DNA of 64,000 nucleotides. Origin: Piscinibacter sp. (GTDB taxonomy: Bacteria; Pseudomonadota; Gammaproteobacteria; Burkholderiales; Burkholderiaceae_C). Positions within the stretch are counted from its first letter, which is position 1. Every line of letters begins with the position of its first letter. The notes beneath the pieces are model-generated. The model ran no database searches. It was not told the origin of the DNA and worked only from the letters and a program-made list of their open reading frames with translations. The position numbers and the translations under genes are program-made. The stretch is taken from the NCBI GenBank assembly GCA_019635485.1, contig JAHBZL010000003.1, positions 1-64,000 on the forward strand, given 5' to 3'. Shown in pieces: positions 19,697 through 30,107 of the stretch.

Positions 19697-19758
19697 GCGC
19701 GCCGGGCCGCTCCCCTGCGCGAATCCCGGAGTGCGCGGCACGCAGGGTCGTCCGGTGA
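19693..19758 (+). repeat. 66-nt MSAPGR mini-cistron between hisF and rsmD
   Basis: A 21-codon frame ([20 protein letters not shown], then R and stop). Its ATG lies on the hisF TGA (ATGA) and its TGA on the rsmD GTG (GTGA). The same 66-nt element occurs between lolB and ispE on the other strand with identical junction geometry and 54 of 66 bases matching by hand count. Several differences are at third positions, but others change residues. It may be a dispersed repeat used as a translational-coupling linker. Confidence 0.65.
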
Positions 19759-20368
19759 GCCCGCCCGGCCGCCTGCCGCACGAGGTGCGGATCATCGGCG
19801 GGCAGTGGAAGCGATCGAAGCTGCCGGTGCCCGACCGGCCGGGCCTGCGACCCACGCCCGATCGCGTGCGCGAGACGCTGTTCAACTGGCTCGGGCAGGA
19901 CCTCACAGGATGGCGCTGCCTGGACGCCTTTGCCGGCAGCGGGGCGCTCGGTTTCGAGGCCGGCTCGCGCGGCGCGGCCGAGGTGCTGCTGCTCGAGCGC
20001 GAGCGCGACCTGGCGCGCCGGCTGGAACAGTCGTGCGAGCGCCTGCACGCGGCCACGGTGCGCGTCGAGTGCGCCGACGCGCTGGCCTGGATGCGGCGGT
20101 GCGCCCCGGGCCGCTTCGAGCTCGTCTTCCTCGACCCGCCCTTCGACGCCGGCCTGTTCGAACCCGCGCTGGCCGCCGCCGCGCCGCTGCTGGTGCCCGA
20201 CGGATTGATCTACCTCGAGGCCGACCGGGCCTTCGACGCCGCGGTGCTGGCGCCGCTCGGGCTGGCGCTGCAGCGGCACCTGCGCGCCACTTCGGTGCAT
20301 GCCCACCTGCTGCGCCGGGATACAGGCGGATACACTGCGGCCGCGATCCACTCCGAGGGGAGCCCGCG

Positions 20369-20372
<4 letters not shown>
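19755..20372 (+). CDS. rsmD: 16S rRNA (guanine966-N2)-methyltransferase RsmD
   Basis: Methylates G966 of 16S rRNA in the assembled 30S subunit using S-adenosylmethionine. The 205 residues include the family start [20 protein letters not shown], then [15 protein letters not shown], the SAM-binding [19 protein letters not shown] and the catalytic [13 protein letters not shown] (D/N-P-P-F motif). The GTG at 19755 is selected because it overlaps the stop of the repeat mini-cistron and gives the family N-terminus. The stop overlaps the TTG start of coaD (TTGA), the usual rsmD-coaD pairing. Confidence 0.95.
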
Positions 20373-21146
<774 letters not shown>

Positions 21147-21147
21147 C

Positions 21148-21561
21148 TCAGCGCGCCGCGGTGGCCGCGGCCTTGGGCACGACCGCGGTGAACGGCTTCG
21201 TGCCTTCCGCCTCCTTGGCGGCGGACTTCCCGCCCTTGGCGGTCTTGCCGGCAGGCTTGCCGTCGTCGGCCGGCGTGGCGCTGACGCTCACGGCGCCGGC
21301 GGCGTTCTTCTCGGCGGCCTTCTCCGCCGCCAGCCGTTCGCGCTCCAGTTCCGCCGCGCGCCTGCGCTCGGCCGCCAGCATGCGGCGGGCCTCGGCGCGC
21401 TGCGCGGCGCTGCGTGGGTCGGTCGCCTCGATGACGGTGCCGTCGGCGCAGGGCGCCTGCGAATAGGTCTTGCCGCCCGGGCCGCAGCGGTAGATCGGTG
21501 CGGCCAGGGCCTGCGAGGAAGTGGCCAGCATCAGGCCCAGCAACAGCAGCGAACGTGTCAT
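21148..21561 (-). CDS. secreted DUF4124-like protein
   Basis: A 137-residue protein with a signal peptide ([20 protein letters not shown], cleaved before APIYRC). The short region [20 protein letters not shown] resembles the DUF4124 pattern (I/V-Y-R/K-C ... Y-S-x-x-P-C), whose two cysteines are probably disulfide-bonded in the periplasm. A charged Arg/Glu/Ala coiled-coil follows (residues about 50-87), then a low-complexity Lys/Ala tail. The function is unknown. The start overlaps the pth stop (ATGA at 21558-21561), so it should be made with Pth. Confidence 0.75.
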   Translation of the reverse strand: MTRSLLLLGLMLATSSQALAAPIYRCGPGGKTYSQAPCADGTVIEATDPRSAAQRAEARRMLAAERRRAAELERERLAAEKAAEKNAAGAVSVSATPADDGKPAGKTAKGGKSAAKEAEGTKPFTAVVPKAAATAAR

Positions 21562-22181
21562 GACGGCTTCTCCGCGGACGGTGCGCCCTCCCGCGGCGGC
21601 TTCGGACGCGGCGGTTTGGCATGGATCCGCATCATCGCGCGTTCCATCTCGCCTGCCAGCAGCAGATCGAGCGCGGCCAGCGATTGTGTGATGCCTTGCT
21701 CGATCGCCGTGCGATGGTCGGGGCTGGGCTTGCGCAGCACGTAGTTGACGACCTCGGCCTTGACGCCCGGATGGCCGATGCCCAGGCGCAGTCGCCAGTA
21801 GTCGGCGCTGCCGAGCTGGGCGTGGATGTCCTTCAGCCCGTTGTGGCCGGCATGGCTGCCGCCCAGCTTGAGCTTCACCTGCCCGGGCAGCAGGTCGAGC
21901 TCGTCATGCGCGACGAGGATCTCCTGCGGCGCGATCTTGAAGAAGCGCGCCAGCGCCGCCACCGCCTTACCGGACAGGTTCATGTAGGTCATCGGCTCGA
22001 GCAGCCAGACCGGTCCCTGGGGCGTTGAGGCGCGGGCCGCGAGGCCGAAGTAGCTGCGCTCCGGCGCGAGCGAGACCTTCAGCGCACGCGCCACCTCGTC
22101 GACGAACCAGAAACCCGCGTTGTGCCGCGTGGCCTCGTACTCCGGGCCCGGATTGCCCAGGCCGACGATGAGCTTGATCAT
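21558..22181 (-). CDS. pth: peptidyl-tRNA hydrolase Pth
   Basis: Recycles peptidyl-tRNA released prematurely from ribosomes. 207 residues; the catalytic His20 lies in [20 protein letters not shown], the peptide-binding Asn in [13 protein letters not shown], and the activating Asp in [20 protein letters not shown], followed by [16 protein letters not shown]. The C-terminus has a basic proline-rich extension ([12 protein letters not shown]) beyond the usual end. It lies downstream of rplY, but a strong terminator (22211-22235) separates them, so expression may depend on read-through or a short local promoter. Confidence 0.97.
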   Translation of the reverse strand: MIKLIVGLGNPGPEYEATRHNAGFWFVDEVARALKVSLAPERSYFGLAARASTPQGPVWLLEPMTYMNLSGKAVAALARFFKIAPQEILVAHDELDLLPGQVKLKLGGSHAGHNGLKDIHAQLGSADYWRLRLGIGHPGVKAEVVNYVLRKPSPDHRTAIEQGITQSLAALDLLLAGEMERAMMRIHAKPPRPKPPREGAPSAEKPS

Positions 22182-22210
22182 GGGGCGTGATTATCCCGGC
22201 GACCGGGCAT

Positions 22211-22235
22211 GAAAAAGCCCCGCCGAAGCGGGGCT
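22211..22235 (-). terminator. rho-independent terminator after rplY
   Basis: On the minus strand AGCCCCGC, the loop TTCG and GCGGGGCT are followed by TTTTT, a textbook intrinsic terminator. It begins about 40 bases after the rplY stop and closes the prs-rplY transcript. Confidence 0.9.
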
Positions 22236-22276
22236 GGAGCGTTGCCGGGCCGGCGCGTGGCCGGCCGCGCGCAACG

Positions 22277-22930
22277 TCACTTCTTGTTCTGCTTCTCGTC
22301 CTTCTTTTCCTTCTTCGCGGCGGGAGCCGGCGCGGCCACGGCCGCGGCCGGAGCCGCTTCCTCTTCGGCGGCCTGCGCCGAGACGGACACGATCACCGGG
22401 TCCTTCTTGCCGTGCGTGACGACCTTGATGCCGTCGGCCAGCTTCAGGTCGCTGACGTGCAGCGACTGGCCCTTGGCCAGGGTGCCCAGGTCGACCGTCA
22501 GGTTCTCGGGCAGCTGCGAGGCCAGGCACTGGATCAGCAACTCGGTGACCACGTGATTGACGAGGCACTTGTCGGTCTTGACGGCCGGCGAGTTCTCTTC
22601 GTTGACGAAGTGCAGCGGCACCTTCTTCGTCACCTTGGTCGTCGCGTCGACGCGCTGGAAGTCGATGTGCAGCACGATCGGCTTGAACGCGTGCATCTGG
22701 TAGTCGCGCAGCAGCACCTTCTCGGTCTTGCCGCCCAGCTCCATGTCGAGCAGCGACGAGTGGAAGGCTTCCTTCTTCAGCGCGAAGAAGAGCGCGTTGT
22801 GATCGAGCTCGATCATCTGCGGCTGGCCGGCACCGTAGACGATGCCGGGGACCTTGTGCGCGTTGCGCAGGCGGCGGCTCGCTCCGGTCCCCTGCTGCGT
22901 GCGCTCGAAAGCGACGAATCTCATGTTCAC
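22277..22930 (-). CDS. rplY: 50S ribosomal protein L25/Ctc
   Basis: 5S-rRNA-binding ribosomal protein in the long CTC form (217 residues, versus 94 in E. coli), with an N-terminal L25 domain ([20 protein letters not shown], then the [20 protein letters not shown] segment) and a C-terminal beta domain from about residue 95 ([20 protein letters not shown] onward, ending [16 protein letters not shown]). A Lys/Ala/Glu-rich disordered tail ends [12 protein letters not shown]. It lies 39 bases after prs on the same strand, the standard prs-rplY pairing, and is followed by an intrinsic terminator. Confidence 0.96.
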   Translation of the reverse strand: MNMRFVAFERTQQGTGASRRLRNAHKVPGIVYGAGQPQMIELDHNALFFALKKEAFHSSLLDMELGGKTEKVLLRDYQMHAFKPIVLHIDFQRVDATTKVTKKVPLHFVNEENSPAVKTDKCLVNHVVTELLIQCLASQLPENLTVDLGTLAKGQSLHVSDLKLADGIKVVTHGKKDPVIVSVSAQAAEEEAAPAAAVAAPAPAAKKEKKDEKQNKK

Positions 22931-22969
22931 TCCAGGATGGATTGAGGGCCCGCGACCAGGCTCCTCGTT

Positions 22970-23932
22970 TCAGAAGTTCGCGTTTTGCTCCGCGAACAGG
23001 GACGTCACCGATTCGCCGTCGGAGATGCGACGGATCGTCTCGGCGAACAGGAAGGCCACCGACAGCTGGCGCACCTTCGTGCACTGACGGCCGGCCTCCG
23101 ACAACGGGATGGTGTTGGTGATCACGACCTCGTCGAGCGCCGAGGCCTTGATGCGCTCGATCGCCGGGCCGGAGAACACGGCGTGCGTGCAGTAGGCGTA
23201 CACGCTCTTCGCGCCGCGCGACTTGAGCACCTCGGCCGCCTTCACCAGCGTGCCGGCGGTGTCGATCATGTCGTCCATGATCACGCAGTTGCGGCCCTCG
23301 ATGTCGCCGATGACGTGCATCACCTCGGACACGTTGGCCTTCGGGCGGCGCTTGTCGATGATCGCCAGGTCGCAGCCGAGCTGCTTGGCCAGCGCGCGCG
23401 CGCGCACGACACCGCCCACGTCCGGCGAGACGACCACCAGGTCCTGGTAGCGCTTGCTGTGCAGGTCCGACAGCAGCACCGGCGAGGCGTAGATGTTGTC
23501 GACCGGGATGTCGAAGAAGCCCTGGATCTGGTCGGCGTGCAGGTCCATCGTCAGCAGCCGCTCGACGCCGACGGCCTCGAGCATGTTCGCGACGACCTTG
23601 GCGCTGATCGGCACGCGCGTCGAGCGCGGCCGGCGATCCTGCCGGGCGTAGCCGAAGTACGGGATGACCGCCGTGACGCGCCGGGCCGATGCGCGCTTCA
23701 GCGCGTCGACCATGATGCACAGCTCCATCAGGTTCTCGTTCGTCGGCGCGCAGGTCGGCTGCACGACGAAGATGTCGCGCGCACGCACGTTCTGCTCGAC
23801 CTCGATGTCGACCTCGCCGTCCGAGAAGCGGCCGACCTTGGCCTTGCCGAGATCGATGCCGAGGTGCCCGGCGATCTCCTGCGCCAGGGCCGGATTGGCG
23901 TTTCCGGTGAACAGCACGGTGTTGAACAGCAC
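22970..23932 (-). CDS. prs: ribose-phosphate pyrophosphokinase Prs
   Basis: Makes PRPP from ribose 5-phosphate and ATP for nucleotide, histidine and tryptophan synthesis. 320 residues starting with [20 protein letters not shown]. The GTG at 23932 is chosen because GGAGCG lies 6 bases upstream and longer readings run through tRNA-Gln. Motifs: [40 protein letters not shown], the ATP loop [20 protein letters not shown], and the PRPP-binding [20 protein letters not shown]. It sits between tRNA-Gln and rplY. Confidence 0.96.
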   Translation of the reverse strand: MLFNTVLFTGNANPALAQEIAGHLGIDLGKAKVGRFSDGEVDIEVEQNVRARDIFVVQPTCAPTNENLMELCIMVDALKRASARRVTAVIPYFGYARQDRRPRSTRVPISAKVVANMLEAVGVERLLTMDLHADQIQGFFDIPVDNIYASPVLLSDLHSKRYQDLVVVSPDVGGVVRARALAKQLGCDLAIIDKRRPKANVSEVMHVIGDIEGRNCVIMDDMIDTAGTLVKAAEVLKSRGAKSVYAYCTHAVFSGPAIERIKASALDEVVITNTIPLSEAGRQCTKVRQLSVAFLFAETIRRISDGESVTSLFAEQNANF

Positions 23933-23985
23933 GATCGCTCCGTCGAGGCTTGCCGGGCGCGTTGTTGCACCGGTGTCAGAAGCTT

Positions 23986-24062
23986 TGGCAGGGGAGGAAG
24001 GACTCGAACCCTCGCATGTCGGAATCAAAATCCGATGCCTTAACCAACTTGGCGACTCCCCT
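23986..24062 (-). tRNA. tRNA-Gln(TTG)
   Basis: Minus-strand cloverleaf of 77 nt including encoded CCA. The acceptor AGGGGAG pairs with CTCCCCT, the discriminator is G, the D region is TCGCCAAGTTGGTTAAGGCA, the anticodon stem TCGGA/TCCGA encloses the loop TTTTGAT with anticodon TTG (reads CAA glutamine codons), and the T-arm contains GGTTCGAGTCC. It lies between ispE and prs, the normal Burkholderiales location. Confidence 0.97.
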
Positions 24063-24098
24063 ACACAGGTCCGACGCTCGCGCGCGAACCGAAACCGT

Positions 24099-24995
24099 TC
24101 AGTCTGTCGCCCATCCGGCCAGCGGATGCCGCTCGAGACTGCGGCACATGCGCCCCACCCACCCCGCCGGAAGATCCGACGGCATCGCCGCGATGGGCTC
24201 GGCACCGGTGCCTGCCCTCGCAAACACCGCGCTGCCGGAGCCTGTCATGCGGGCGTTGCCTAAACAACGCTGCAAGCGGGCGACGGCGTCGGCGACATCG
24301 GTGCACAACGCTTCGGCGGGGGGCTGCAGATCGTTGTGGCCGAATCCTTCGCCCTCGCTGCCGAGCATGCGCCGACTGCTGCCGGCCATGTCTGCGAGAA
24401 AGCCCGAAAGTATAACAGCTTCGCTGTCGCGCCGAAGCAGCGGGCTGCCGAAGATCGCACGGGTCTCGATCGCCGCGGGCGGCTTCAGCACCGCGAACCA
24501 GGCGCGTGGCAGCGCGAGCGGGGTCAGCCGCTCGCCGATGCCCTCGACGAAGGCGTTCTCGCCGCCCACGAAGAAGGGCACGTCCGCGCCGAGTTGCAGC
24601 GCCAGCGACAGCAGCCGCTCGCGCGGCCAGTGCAGGCCCCAGAGCCGGTTCAACGCCAGCAGCGTCGAGGCGGCGTCCGAGCTGCCGCCGCCCATGCCGG
24701 CGCCCCAGGGCACCTGCTTGGCGATCGAGATGTCCGCGCCGAAGCCGGTGCCGCTGGCCTGCTGCAGGCTGCGCGCCGCGCGCAGGCAGAGGTCGTCGTC
24801 GGGCAAAGCGGCGCCGAGATCGTGGCGGGCCAGCCGGCCGTCGTCACGGCGCTCGAAGTGCAGGGTGTCGCACCAGTCGATCAGCACGAAGACGGATTGC
24901 AGCAGGTGGTAGCCGTCGGCCCGCTGTCCGACCACGTGCAGGAAGAGATTCAGCTTGGCCGGTGCCGGCACCTCGTACAGGGCGCGCAGGCTCAC
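24099..24995 (-). CDS. ispE: 4-diphosphocytidyl-2-C-methyl-D-erythritol kinase IspE
   Basis: GHMP-family kinase phosphorylating CDP-ME in the MEP isoprenoid pathway. 298 residues. N-terminal [20 protein letters not shown] leads to [13 protein letters not shown], and the ATP-binding glycine-rich loop is [20 protein letters not shown]. The third GHMP motif is near the C-terminus ([15 protein letters not shown]). The GTG at 24995 overlaps the stop of the 66-nt mini-cistron (GTGA), and both GTG and the GGAGGG ahead of it fall in a 7-bp-arm hairpin (24993-25011), suggesting translation depends on coupling from lolB. Confidence 0.96.
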   Translation of the reverse strand: MSLRALYEVPAPAKLNLFLHVVGQRADGYHLLQSVFVLIDWCDTLHFERRDDGRLARHDLGAALPDDDLCLRAARSLQQASGTGFGADISIAKQVPWGAGMGGGSSDAASTLLALNRLWGLHWPRERLLSLALQLGADVPFFVGGENAFVEGIGERLTPLALPRAWFAVLKPPAAIETRAIFGSPLLRRDSEAVILSGFLADMAGSSRRMLGSEGEGFGHNDLQPPAEALCTDVADAVARLQRCLGNARMTGSGSAVFARAGTGAEPIAAMPSDLPAGWVGRMCRSLERHPLAGWATD

Positions 24996-25057
24996 GGAGC
25001 TACCCTCCGTGCTGCCCACTCCGGGATGTGCGCCTGGGGGCGGCCCGGCGCGCTCAT
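24992..25057 (-). repeat. 66-nt MSAPGR mini-cistron between lolB and ispE
   Basis: Second copy of the element found at 19693-19758: MSAPGRPQAHIPEWAARRVA, then P and stop. Its ATG overlaps the lolB TGA (ATGA) and its TGA overlaps the ispE GTG (GTGA), exactly as in the hisF-rsmD copy. CACGGAG and CTCCGTG (24993-24999 and 25005-25011) form a perfect hairpin that hides the ispE ribosome-binding site and start. Confidence 0.65.
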
Positions 25058-25593
25058 GGCGCGCGGTCCAGCTTGATCCGCACGGACACCGCCGGCGCCT
25101 GCTCACGCACCGCGGCGATGCTGGCGTCCGCGAAGCGCGCCAGGTCGACGCTCCAGCCGAGCTGCCGGAAGCCGGGGCCCGCCGGGGGCTGGTTCACGAC
25201 GCTCGCGGCGCCGGGCCAGGGGCGGCCTTGGAGCCAGTCGAACAGCGCGGCGACCGGCACGGTCTCGCCGAGCATTTCGCGGGTCAAGGTGTCGAGATCG
25301 GGGTAGGGAGTTTCGCCCTGTGACGTTGCGAGCACCACATCCCCGGGGGACCAGCGTGCCTGCGCCAGCATCGTGCCCAGCGGCGTCGACAGCGCGAAGC
25401 GGCCCCGCTCCGGCGCCCCCTGCAGTTCGAATGCGGCACTCAGCGAGCGAGCGGGCTGGCCGGGCGACGCGTCCACCCGCACCGCCATCCGCCCACTCAG
25501 GTTGCCGCCCGCCGGGGTCGGCGCCGGCGGCGGCACCGTGGCGCAGGCGGTCAGCAGCGCCGCCGCCAGCGCGGCGGCCACCGCACGGCTCAC
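25054..25593 (-). CDS. lolB: outer-membrane lipoprotein receptor LolB
   Basis: Accepts lipoproteins from LolA and inserts them into the outer membrane. 179 residues with signal peptide and lipobox LLTAC (acylated Cys near residue 17). The body shows the LolB pattern: LSGRMAVRVDASPGQPARSL, FELQGAPERGRFALSTPLGT, LFDWLQGRPWPGA and LGWSVDLARF. The GTG at 25593 overlaps the stop of the upstream TPR gene (GTGA). The order TPR protein-lolB-ispE on one strand is conserved in Burkholderiales. Its stop is overlapped by the repeat mini-cistron. Confidence 0.93.
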   Translation of the reverse strand: MSRAVAAALAAALLTACATVPPPAPTPAGGNLSGRMAVRVDASPGQPARSLSAAFELQGAPERGRFALSTPLGTMLAQARWSPGDVVLATSQGETPYPDLDTLTREMLGETVPVAALFDWLQGRPWPGAASVVNQPPAGPGFRQLGWSVDLARFADASIAAVREQAPAVSVRIKLDRAP

Positions 25594-27419
25594 AGGTCCA
25601 CCCGCAGCCGAGCCAGGGTCTCGCGCAGCACGTCGTTGGCGCTGTCGCGGTTGCGGGCCTCGCGCCAGACGCGCCGGGCCTCGTCGTGCTCGCCCATGAC
25701 CCACAGCACTTCGCCGAGGTGGGCGGCGATCTCCGGATCGGGCCGCGAGTGGTAGGCGCCGCGCAGCAGGCGCAGGGCTTCGTCGCGGTTGCCGAGCCGG
25801 TACTCGACCCAGCCGAGGCTGTCGGTGATGAAGGGCTCGCCCGGGCTCAGTTCGAGCGCCTTGCGGATCAGCTCCTTCGCTTCGGGCAGGCGCAGGTTGC
25901 GCTCGGCGAGCGAATAGCCGAGCGCGTTGTAGGCGTGGTGGTGGTCCGGCTTCAGCGCGATGACCTTGCGAAGCATGCGCTCCATCTCGTCCATGCGGTT
26001 CAGCTTCTCGGCCATCATCGACTGTTCGTAGAGCAGTTCGATGTCGTCCGGAAAGCGCTGGTTGGCCTGCGCCAGTACCGCGTTGGCGTCCTTCCACTGC
26101 TTCACGTCGCGCAGCACCTGCGCCTCGGCGAGCAGCTTGGCACGCACGTCGGAGGCCTCCTTCTCGGGCGCGCGGCGCACCAGCTCGCGGGCCTCCTTGA
26201 TCTTGCCCTGGCGTGCCAGCAGCGTCGCGCGGCGCGTCTGCACCTCGAGCGCGCGCTGCGGGCTGTCGACCTTGGCGAGCCAGGCTTCGGCAGCCTTGAA
26301 GTCGCGTTGCTGCTCGGCGGCCTGGGCCAGCAGCAGCCAGGCCTGCGTGCGGCCCCGGTCGACCGCGGCGCTCGCGGGCAGGTTGTCGTCGTCCTCGTCG
26401 CCGCCGGCGGATGTGTTGGCCGTCGCGGCCGAGGCGGACGCACTGGCCGACGGCGCAGCGTCCAGGCGCTCCAGGTAGGTCTGCAGCGCCGCGGTCGCCT
26501 CGGCCGGCTGGCGCAGCTCGAGGTGCAGCGCCCCGAGCGTCAGCCAGGGCGGCGCCAGGTCGGGCGCACGGGACGTCACGGCCTGCAGTTGCGCCACGGC
26601 CTCGACGTAGCGCTGAGCCGAGGTCAGCGCGCGCACATAGGCGAGCCGCGGTCCGTGGCTGTCGGGCTTGGCCTGCAGGTGACCGAGGATGATGGCTTCG
26701 GCGTCCGGCACGGTGGCCAGCGCGACCGCCGCCAGAAGCGCCGGCGATTCGTCCGCCGGATCTGCCGCATGGGCGCCGCGCAGGTGCGTGAGCGCCTTCG
26801 CGCTGTCTGGCACGGCGAGCCAGGCGCGGGCCATCGCGATCTCGGCGGCGACCCGGGTTGGCTTGGCGCTCGCATAGGGCTGCAGCGTTTCCTCGATCAG
26901 CGTGGCCGAGCGGACCTTGTCGGGCTGGCGGGCGAAGAACGAGGGCAGCGACTGGATCAGCCCCGGGCGGTCCGCCACCGGCGTCGCCTCGACCAGCGAG
27001 CGCATCGGCTCGATCGTCTCGCCGGCCCGGTTCATCGCGATCAGCAGCTGGATCAGGTAGCGGTGTGCGTCGGTCGAACCGGGCACGGAGGTGCGCCAGG
27101 CCATCACCGCCGCGAGTGCCTGATCGCCGGCGCGGGACTGGAGGGCGATGTCGGTGGCGCGGCGGAACAGCTGCTCGTCGCGCGTGCGACGCGCCGCGTC
27201 GAGCATCACCTGGTAGGCCGTGCCGGCCTCGCCGTCACGCAGCTCGATCTCGCCGATCAGCAACTGGTAGAAGAGCTGCGCGTCGAGGCTGGAGTTGGCG
27301 ACTTCCGGCGGCCCGCCCGGCTCGGTCTGCGCCGACGTGGCCAGCGACGCGCACAGCAGGGATGCCAAGACGGAGCCCAGCAGCCGGCGACTGCGCGAAC
27401 GGGACGAAGGGGCGGGCAT
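25590..27419 (-). CDS. exported TPR-repeat protein
   Basis: A 609-residue protein with an Arg-rich start, signal-like segment ([20 protein letters not shown]) and at least eight tetratricopeptide units. The best are residues about 375-410 ([20 protein letters not shown]), 440-475, 480-515 ([20 protein letters not shown]) and 545-580 ([20 protein letters not shown]). A low-complexity Ala/Ser linker lies near residue 320. The start at 27419 has AGGAG 6 bases upstream, which is better than the ATG six codons earlier. Its position immediately before lolB suggests a role in envelope assembly, but the function is unproven. Confidence 0.85.
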   Translation of the reverse strand: MPAPSSRSRSRRLLGSVLASLLCASLATSAQTEPGGPPEVANSSLDAQLFYQLLIGEIELRDGEAGTAYQVMLDAARRTRDEQLFRRATDIALQSRAGDQALAAVMAWRTSVPGSTDAHRYLIQLLIAMNRAGETIEPMRSLVEATPVADRPGLIQSLPSFFARQPDKVRSATLIEETLQPYASAKPTRVAAEIAMARAWLAVPDSAKALTHLRGAHAADPADESPALLAAVALATVPDAEAIILGHLQAKPDSHGPRLAYVRALTSAQRYVEAVAQLQAVTSRAPDLAPPWLTLGALHLELRQPAEATAALQTYLERLDAAPSASASASAATANTSAGGDEDDDNLPASAAVDRGRTQAWLLLAQAAEQQRDFKAAEAWLAKVDSPQRALEVQTRRATLLARQGKIKEARELVRRAPEKEASDVRAKLLAEAQVLRDVKQWKDANAVLAQANQRFPDDIELLYEQSMMAEKLNRMDEMERMLRKVIALKPDHHHAYNALGYSLAERNLRLPEAKELIRKALELSPGEPFITDSLGWVEYRLGNRDEALRLLRGAYHSRPDPEIAAHLGEVLWVMGEHDEARRVWREARNRDSANDVLRETLARLRVDL

Positions 27420-27507
27420 CGGGACTCCTGAAAGCAAATTTCATTCTAGTGCGCGACTTTTGGAGCGCACCGGACTGCGATCCGCGCCGATCGCGATAAT
27501 TCCGCGC

Positions 27508-28323
27508 ATGCCCGAACTTCCGGAGGTCGAGACTGCTCGGCGCAGCTTCGCCGAGCGCATCCGCGGCGCCCAGGTGCTGGCGGTACGCCGTGGCAAGCCC
27601 TTGCGATGGCCGCTGGGCATCGAGCCGACAGCGCTTGTCGGCCAGCAGGTCGGCGAGGTTTCTCGGCGTGGCAAATACCTCTGGCTGCCGCTGACCGAGG
27701 GGGGCCTGCTGATGCACCTGGGCATGTCCGGCTCGCTGGCGTTCAGCCGCCAGCCGGAGGAGCCGGGGGCGCATGATCACTTCGACCTGGTCACCTCGGC
27801 CGGCACCCTCCGGCTCGCCGATCCGCGGCGATTTGGCGCGGTGGTGTGGTCCAGCGCGATGGACGCCGACCCGGCCGCGCGCCTGCTCGGGAGCCTCGGC
27901 CTGGAACCGTTCGACGAGGCCTTCGACGGCGACTACCTGCACCGTGCGTTGCGCGGGCGCCGTGTGGCGATCAAGCAGGCGTTGCTGGCCGGCGACATCG
28001 TCGTGGGCGCCGGCAACATCTACGCCTGCGAGGCCTTGTTCGAGGCGGGCATCGACCCGCGGACGCGCGCCGGCGCGCTCAGCCGGCCCCGTTGTGTCCG
28101 GCTCGCGCTGGCGATACGTTGCATCCTGGGGCAGGCGCTGACGCTGGGAGGCGCGACGCTGCGCGACTTCCGCGACGCACACGGCATGGCCGGTCAGTTC
28201 CAGCTGCATGCCAAGGTGTATGGACGCGTCGGTGAGCCTTGCGTCGTATGTGGGTCAACACTTCGGCGTATCGTCCAGGGCCAGCGGTCGACCTTCTTCT
28301 GCCCCCGTTGCCAGCGCCGCTGA
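27508..28323 (+). CDS. mutM: formamidopyrimidine-DNA glycosylase MutM
   Basis: Bifunctional glycosylase/lyase excising 8-oxoguanine and FaPy lesions. 271 residues starting [14 protein letters not shown], with catalytic Pro1 and Glu2 after Met removal. The conserved lysine is in [10 protein letters not shown], the helix-two-turn-helix is around [19 protein letters not shown], and the C-terminal zinc finger is [20 protein letters not shown] followed by C-P-R-C. It is divergent from the TPR gene (88-base gap) and upstream of the mla genes. Confidence 0.97.
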   Translation: MPELPEVETARRSFAERIRGAQVLAVRRGKPLRWPLGIEPTALVGQQVGEVSRRGKYLWLPLTEGGLLMHLGMSGSLAFSRQPEEPGAHDHFDLVTSAGTLRLADPRRFGAVVWSSAMDADPAARLLGSLGLEPFDEAFDGDYLHRALRGRRVAIKQALLAGDIVVGAGNIYACEALFEAGIDPRTRAGALSRPRCVRLALAIRCILGQALTLGGATLRDFRDAHGMAGQFQLHAKVYGRVGEPCVVCGSTLRRIVQGQRSTFFCPRCQRR

Positions 28324-28337
28324 GCCCCGAAAACGGT

Positions 28338-28352
28338 GTGACCACTGGTCAC
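28338..28352. promoter_or_regulatory. palindrome upstream of the mla genes
   Basis: GTGACCA and TGGTCAC form an exact inverted repeat around one central C in the mutM-mlaF gap, 15 bases after the mutM stop. It could be a regulator-binding site for the mla operon; no specific regulator is assigned. Confidence 0.35.
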
Positions 28353-28465
28353 GAGGCGCCTTCGGGTTTCCCCTGCAAGCCCCGTTTTGGCGTGCGACAA
28401 TCCGCCCGCCTTGGCGGCTGCGGGGCGCCCGACGCCGCCGACACCACAAGAAGAGCCTGCGCTGC

Positions 28466-29308
28466 ATGCCGAGTGATTCCCCACCCCCGAACCACGACGC
28501 GCTGATCGAGATTGACCATGTCACGTTCGGCTACGACGCCAGCCGCACGATTCTCAGCGACATCTCGCTGCGATTCGAGCGTGGCAAGGTCACGTCCATC
28601 CTCGGCAGCTCGGGCTGCGGCAAGACGACGCTGCTGCGCCTGATCGGCGGGGTGCATGCCGCGAACGCGGGCACGGTGCGTTTCGACGGCACCGTGGTCG
28701 ACGCGCACGACCGGGAACTGTTGTTCCGCCTGCGGCGCCGGATGGGCGTGCTGTTCCAGTTCGGTGCGCTGTTCACCGACCTGTCCGTGTTCGAGAACGT
28801 GGCCTTCCCGCTGCGGGAGCAGACCGACCTGCCCGAGGCGATGATCCGCGACATCGTGCTGATGAAGCTCAATGCCGTCGGCCTGCGCGGCGCGGCGAAC
28901 CTGCGCATCAGCGAGGTGTCCGGCGGCATGGCCCGCCGCATCGCGCTGGCGCGTGCGATCGCGCTCGACCCGGAGCTGATCATGTACGACGAGCCTTTCG
29001 CCGGGCTGGACCTGATCTCGATGGGCGTCGCCGCCAACCTGATCCGCACGCTCAACGACGTGACCGGGTCCACCTCGCTCGTGATCTCGCACGACGTGCC
29101 GGAGTGCATGGCCATCAGCGACTACGTCGTGCTGCTGGCCACCGGCGGGCGCATCGTCGCGCAGGGCACGCCGAAGGAATTGATGGATTCGACCGACCCC
29201 GAGGTGCGGCAGTTCGTCCGCGGCGAGCCCGACGGCCCGGTCAAGTTTCACTATCCGGCGCCGCCCCTCGCACAGGACTTCGGCATCGGAACGGGGGCCG
29301 GGCAGTGA
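28466..29308 (+). CDS. mlaF: phospholipid ABC transporter ATPase MlaF
   Basis: ATP-binding subunit of the inner-membrane MlaFEDB complex, which moves phospholipids between the outer-membrane MlaA system and the inner membrane. 280 residues: Walker A GSSGCGKTT, signature VSGGMARRIALARAIALDPE, Walker B LIMYDEPFAGLD and the switch His in LVISHDVPECMAISDYVVLL. The ATG at 28466 follows AAGAAGAG; longer readings run back into mutM. The stop overlaps the mlaE start (GTGA). It is the first gene of mlaFEDACB. Confidence 0.95.
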   Translation: MPSDSPPPNHDALIEIDHVTFGYDASRTILSDISLRFERGKVTSILGSSGCGKTTLLRLIGGVHAANAGTVRFDGTVVDAHDRELLFRLRRRMGVLFQFGALFTDLSVFENVAFPLREQTDLPEAMIRDIVLMKLNAVGLRGAANLRISEVSGGMARRIALARAIALDPELIMYDEPFAGLDLISMGVAANLIRTLNDVTGSTSLVISHDVPECMAISDYVVLLATGGRIVAQGTPKELMDSTDPEVRQFVRGEPDGPVKFHYPAPPLAQDFGIGTGAGQ

Positions 29309-30087
29309 CGAATCCGCTCACCGCACTCGGCGCCCGCTCGCTGATCATCCTGCGCTCGTTCGGGCACGCGGCCTACTTCTTCGCCGACCTGATCCGTGCC
29401 GTGCCGGAGGCCCTGCGGCGCTTCGGCCTCGTCGTCGCGCAGGTGCACGCGATCGGCAACCTGTCGCTCGTCATCATCCTGGCGTCGGGCATGGCCGTCG
29501 GCTTCGTGCTCGCGCTGCAGATGTACTACGCCCTGGTGACCTACGGCGCGACCGAGTCGCTCGGCCTGATCGTGAATCTGGCGCTGGTGCGCGAACTCGG
29601 CCCCGTCGTCACCGGGCTGCTGTTCGCCGGGCGGGCCGGCACCTCGCTGACGGCCGAGATCGGCCTGATGAAGGCAGGCGAGCAGCTCGCCGCGATGGAG
29701 ATGATGGCGATCGACCCCAAGGCGCGCGTGCTGGCGCCGCGGTTCGTCGCCGGCATCGTCTCGATGCCCATCCTGGCGGTGCTGTTCTCGGCCATCGGCA
29801 TCATCGGTGCCTACGTCGTCGCCGTGCTGCTGATCGGCGTCGACGCGGGCAACTTCTGGTCGATCATGCAGAGCCGCGTCGACGTCTGGCGCGACGTGGG
29901 CAACGGCATCGTCAAGAGCGCGGTGTTCGGTGTCATCTGCACGTTCGTCGCGCTCTACCAGGGTCACGAGACCGAGGCGACGCCCGAAGGCGTCGCCTAC
30001 GCGACCACGCGAACGGTGGTCATCTCGTCGCTCGGGATCCTGGGCATGGACTTCATCCTCACGGCGCTGATGTTCTCGACGCCGTAA
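29305..30087 (+). CDS. mlaE: phospholipid ABC transporter permease MlaE
   Basis: A 260-residue permease of the MlaE family with five or six helices. Signature regions are LSLVIILASGMAVGFVLALQ, VRELGPVVTGLLFAGRAGTS, LTAEIGLMKAGEQLAAMEMM and the C-terminal GHETEATPEGVAYATTRTVV. The E-Q/M region of the coupling helix is retained. The GTG start lies on the mlaF stop. Together with MlaF, MlaD and MlaB it forms the inner-membrane transporter. Confidence 0.96.
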   Translation: MTNPLTALGARSLIILRSFGHAAYFFADLIRAVPEALRRFGLVVAQVHAIGNLSLVIILASGMAVGFVLALQMYYALVTYGATESLGLIVNLALVRELGPVVTGLLFAGRAGTSLTAEIGLMKAGEQLAAMEMMAIDPKARVLAPRFVAGIVSMPILAVLFSAIGIIGAYVVAVLLIGVDAGNFWSIMQSRVDVWRDVGNGIVKSAVFGVICTFVALYQGHETEATPEGVAYATTRTVVISSLGILGMDFILTALMFSTP

Positions 30088-30107
30088 GACCGAAAAAGGA
30101 AACCCCG

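Noticed and set aside
22970-24223. A longer Prs reading starting near 24223
   Set aside because: It would run through tRNA-Gln; the GTG at 23932 has a good ribosome-binding site and gives the family N-terminus.
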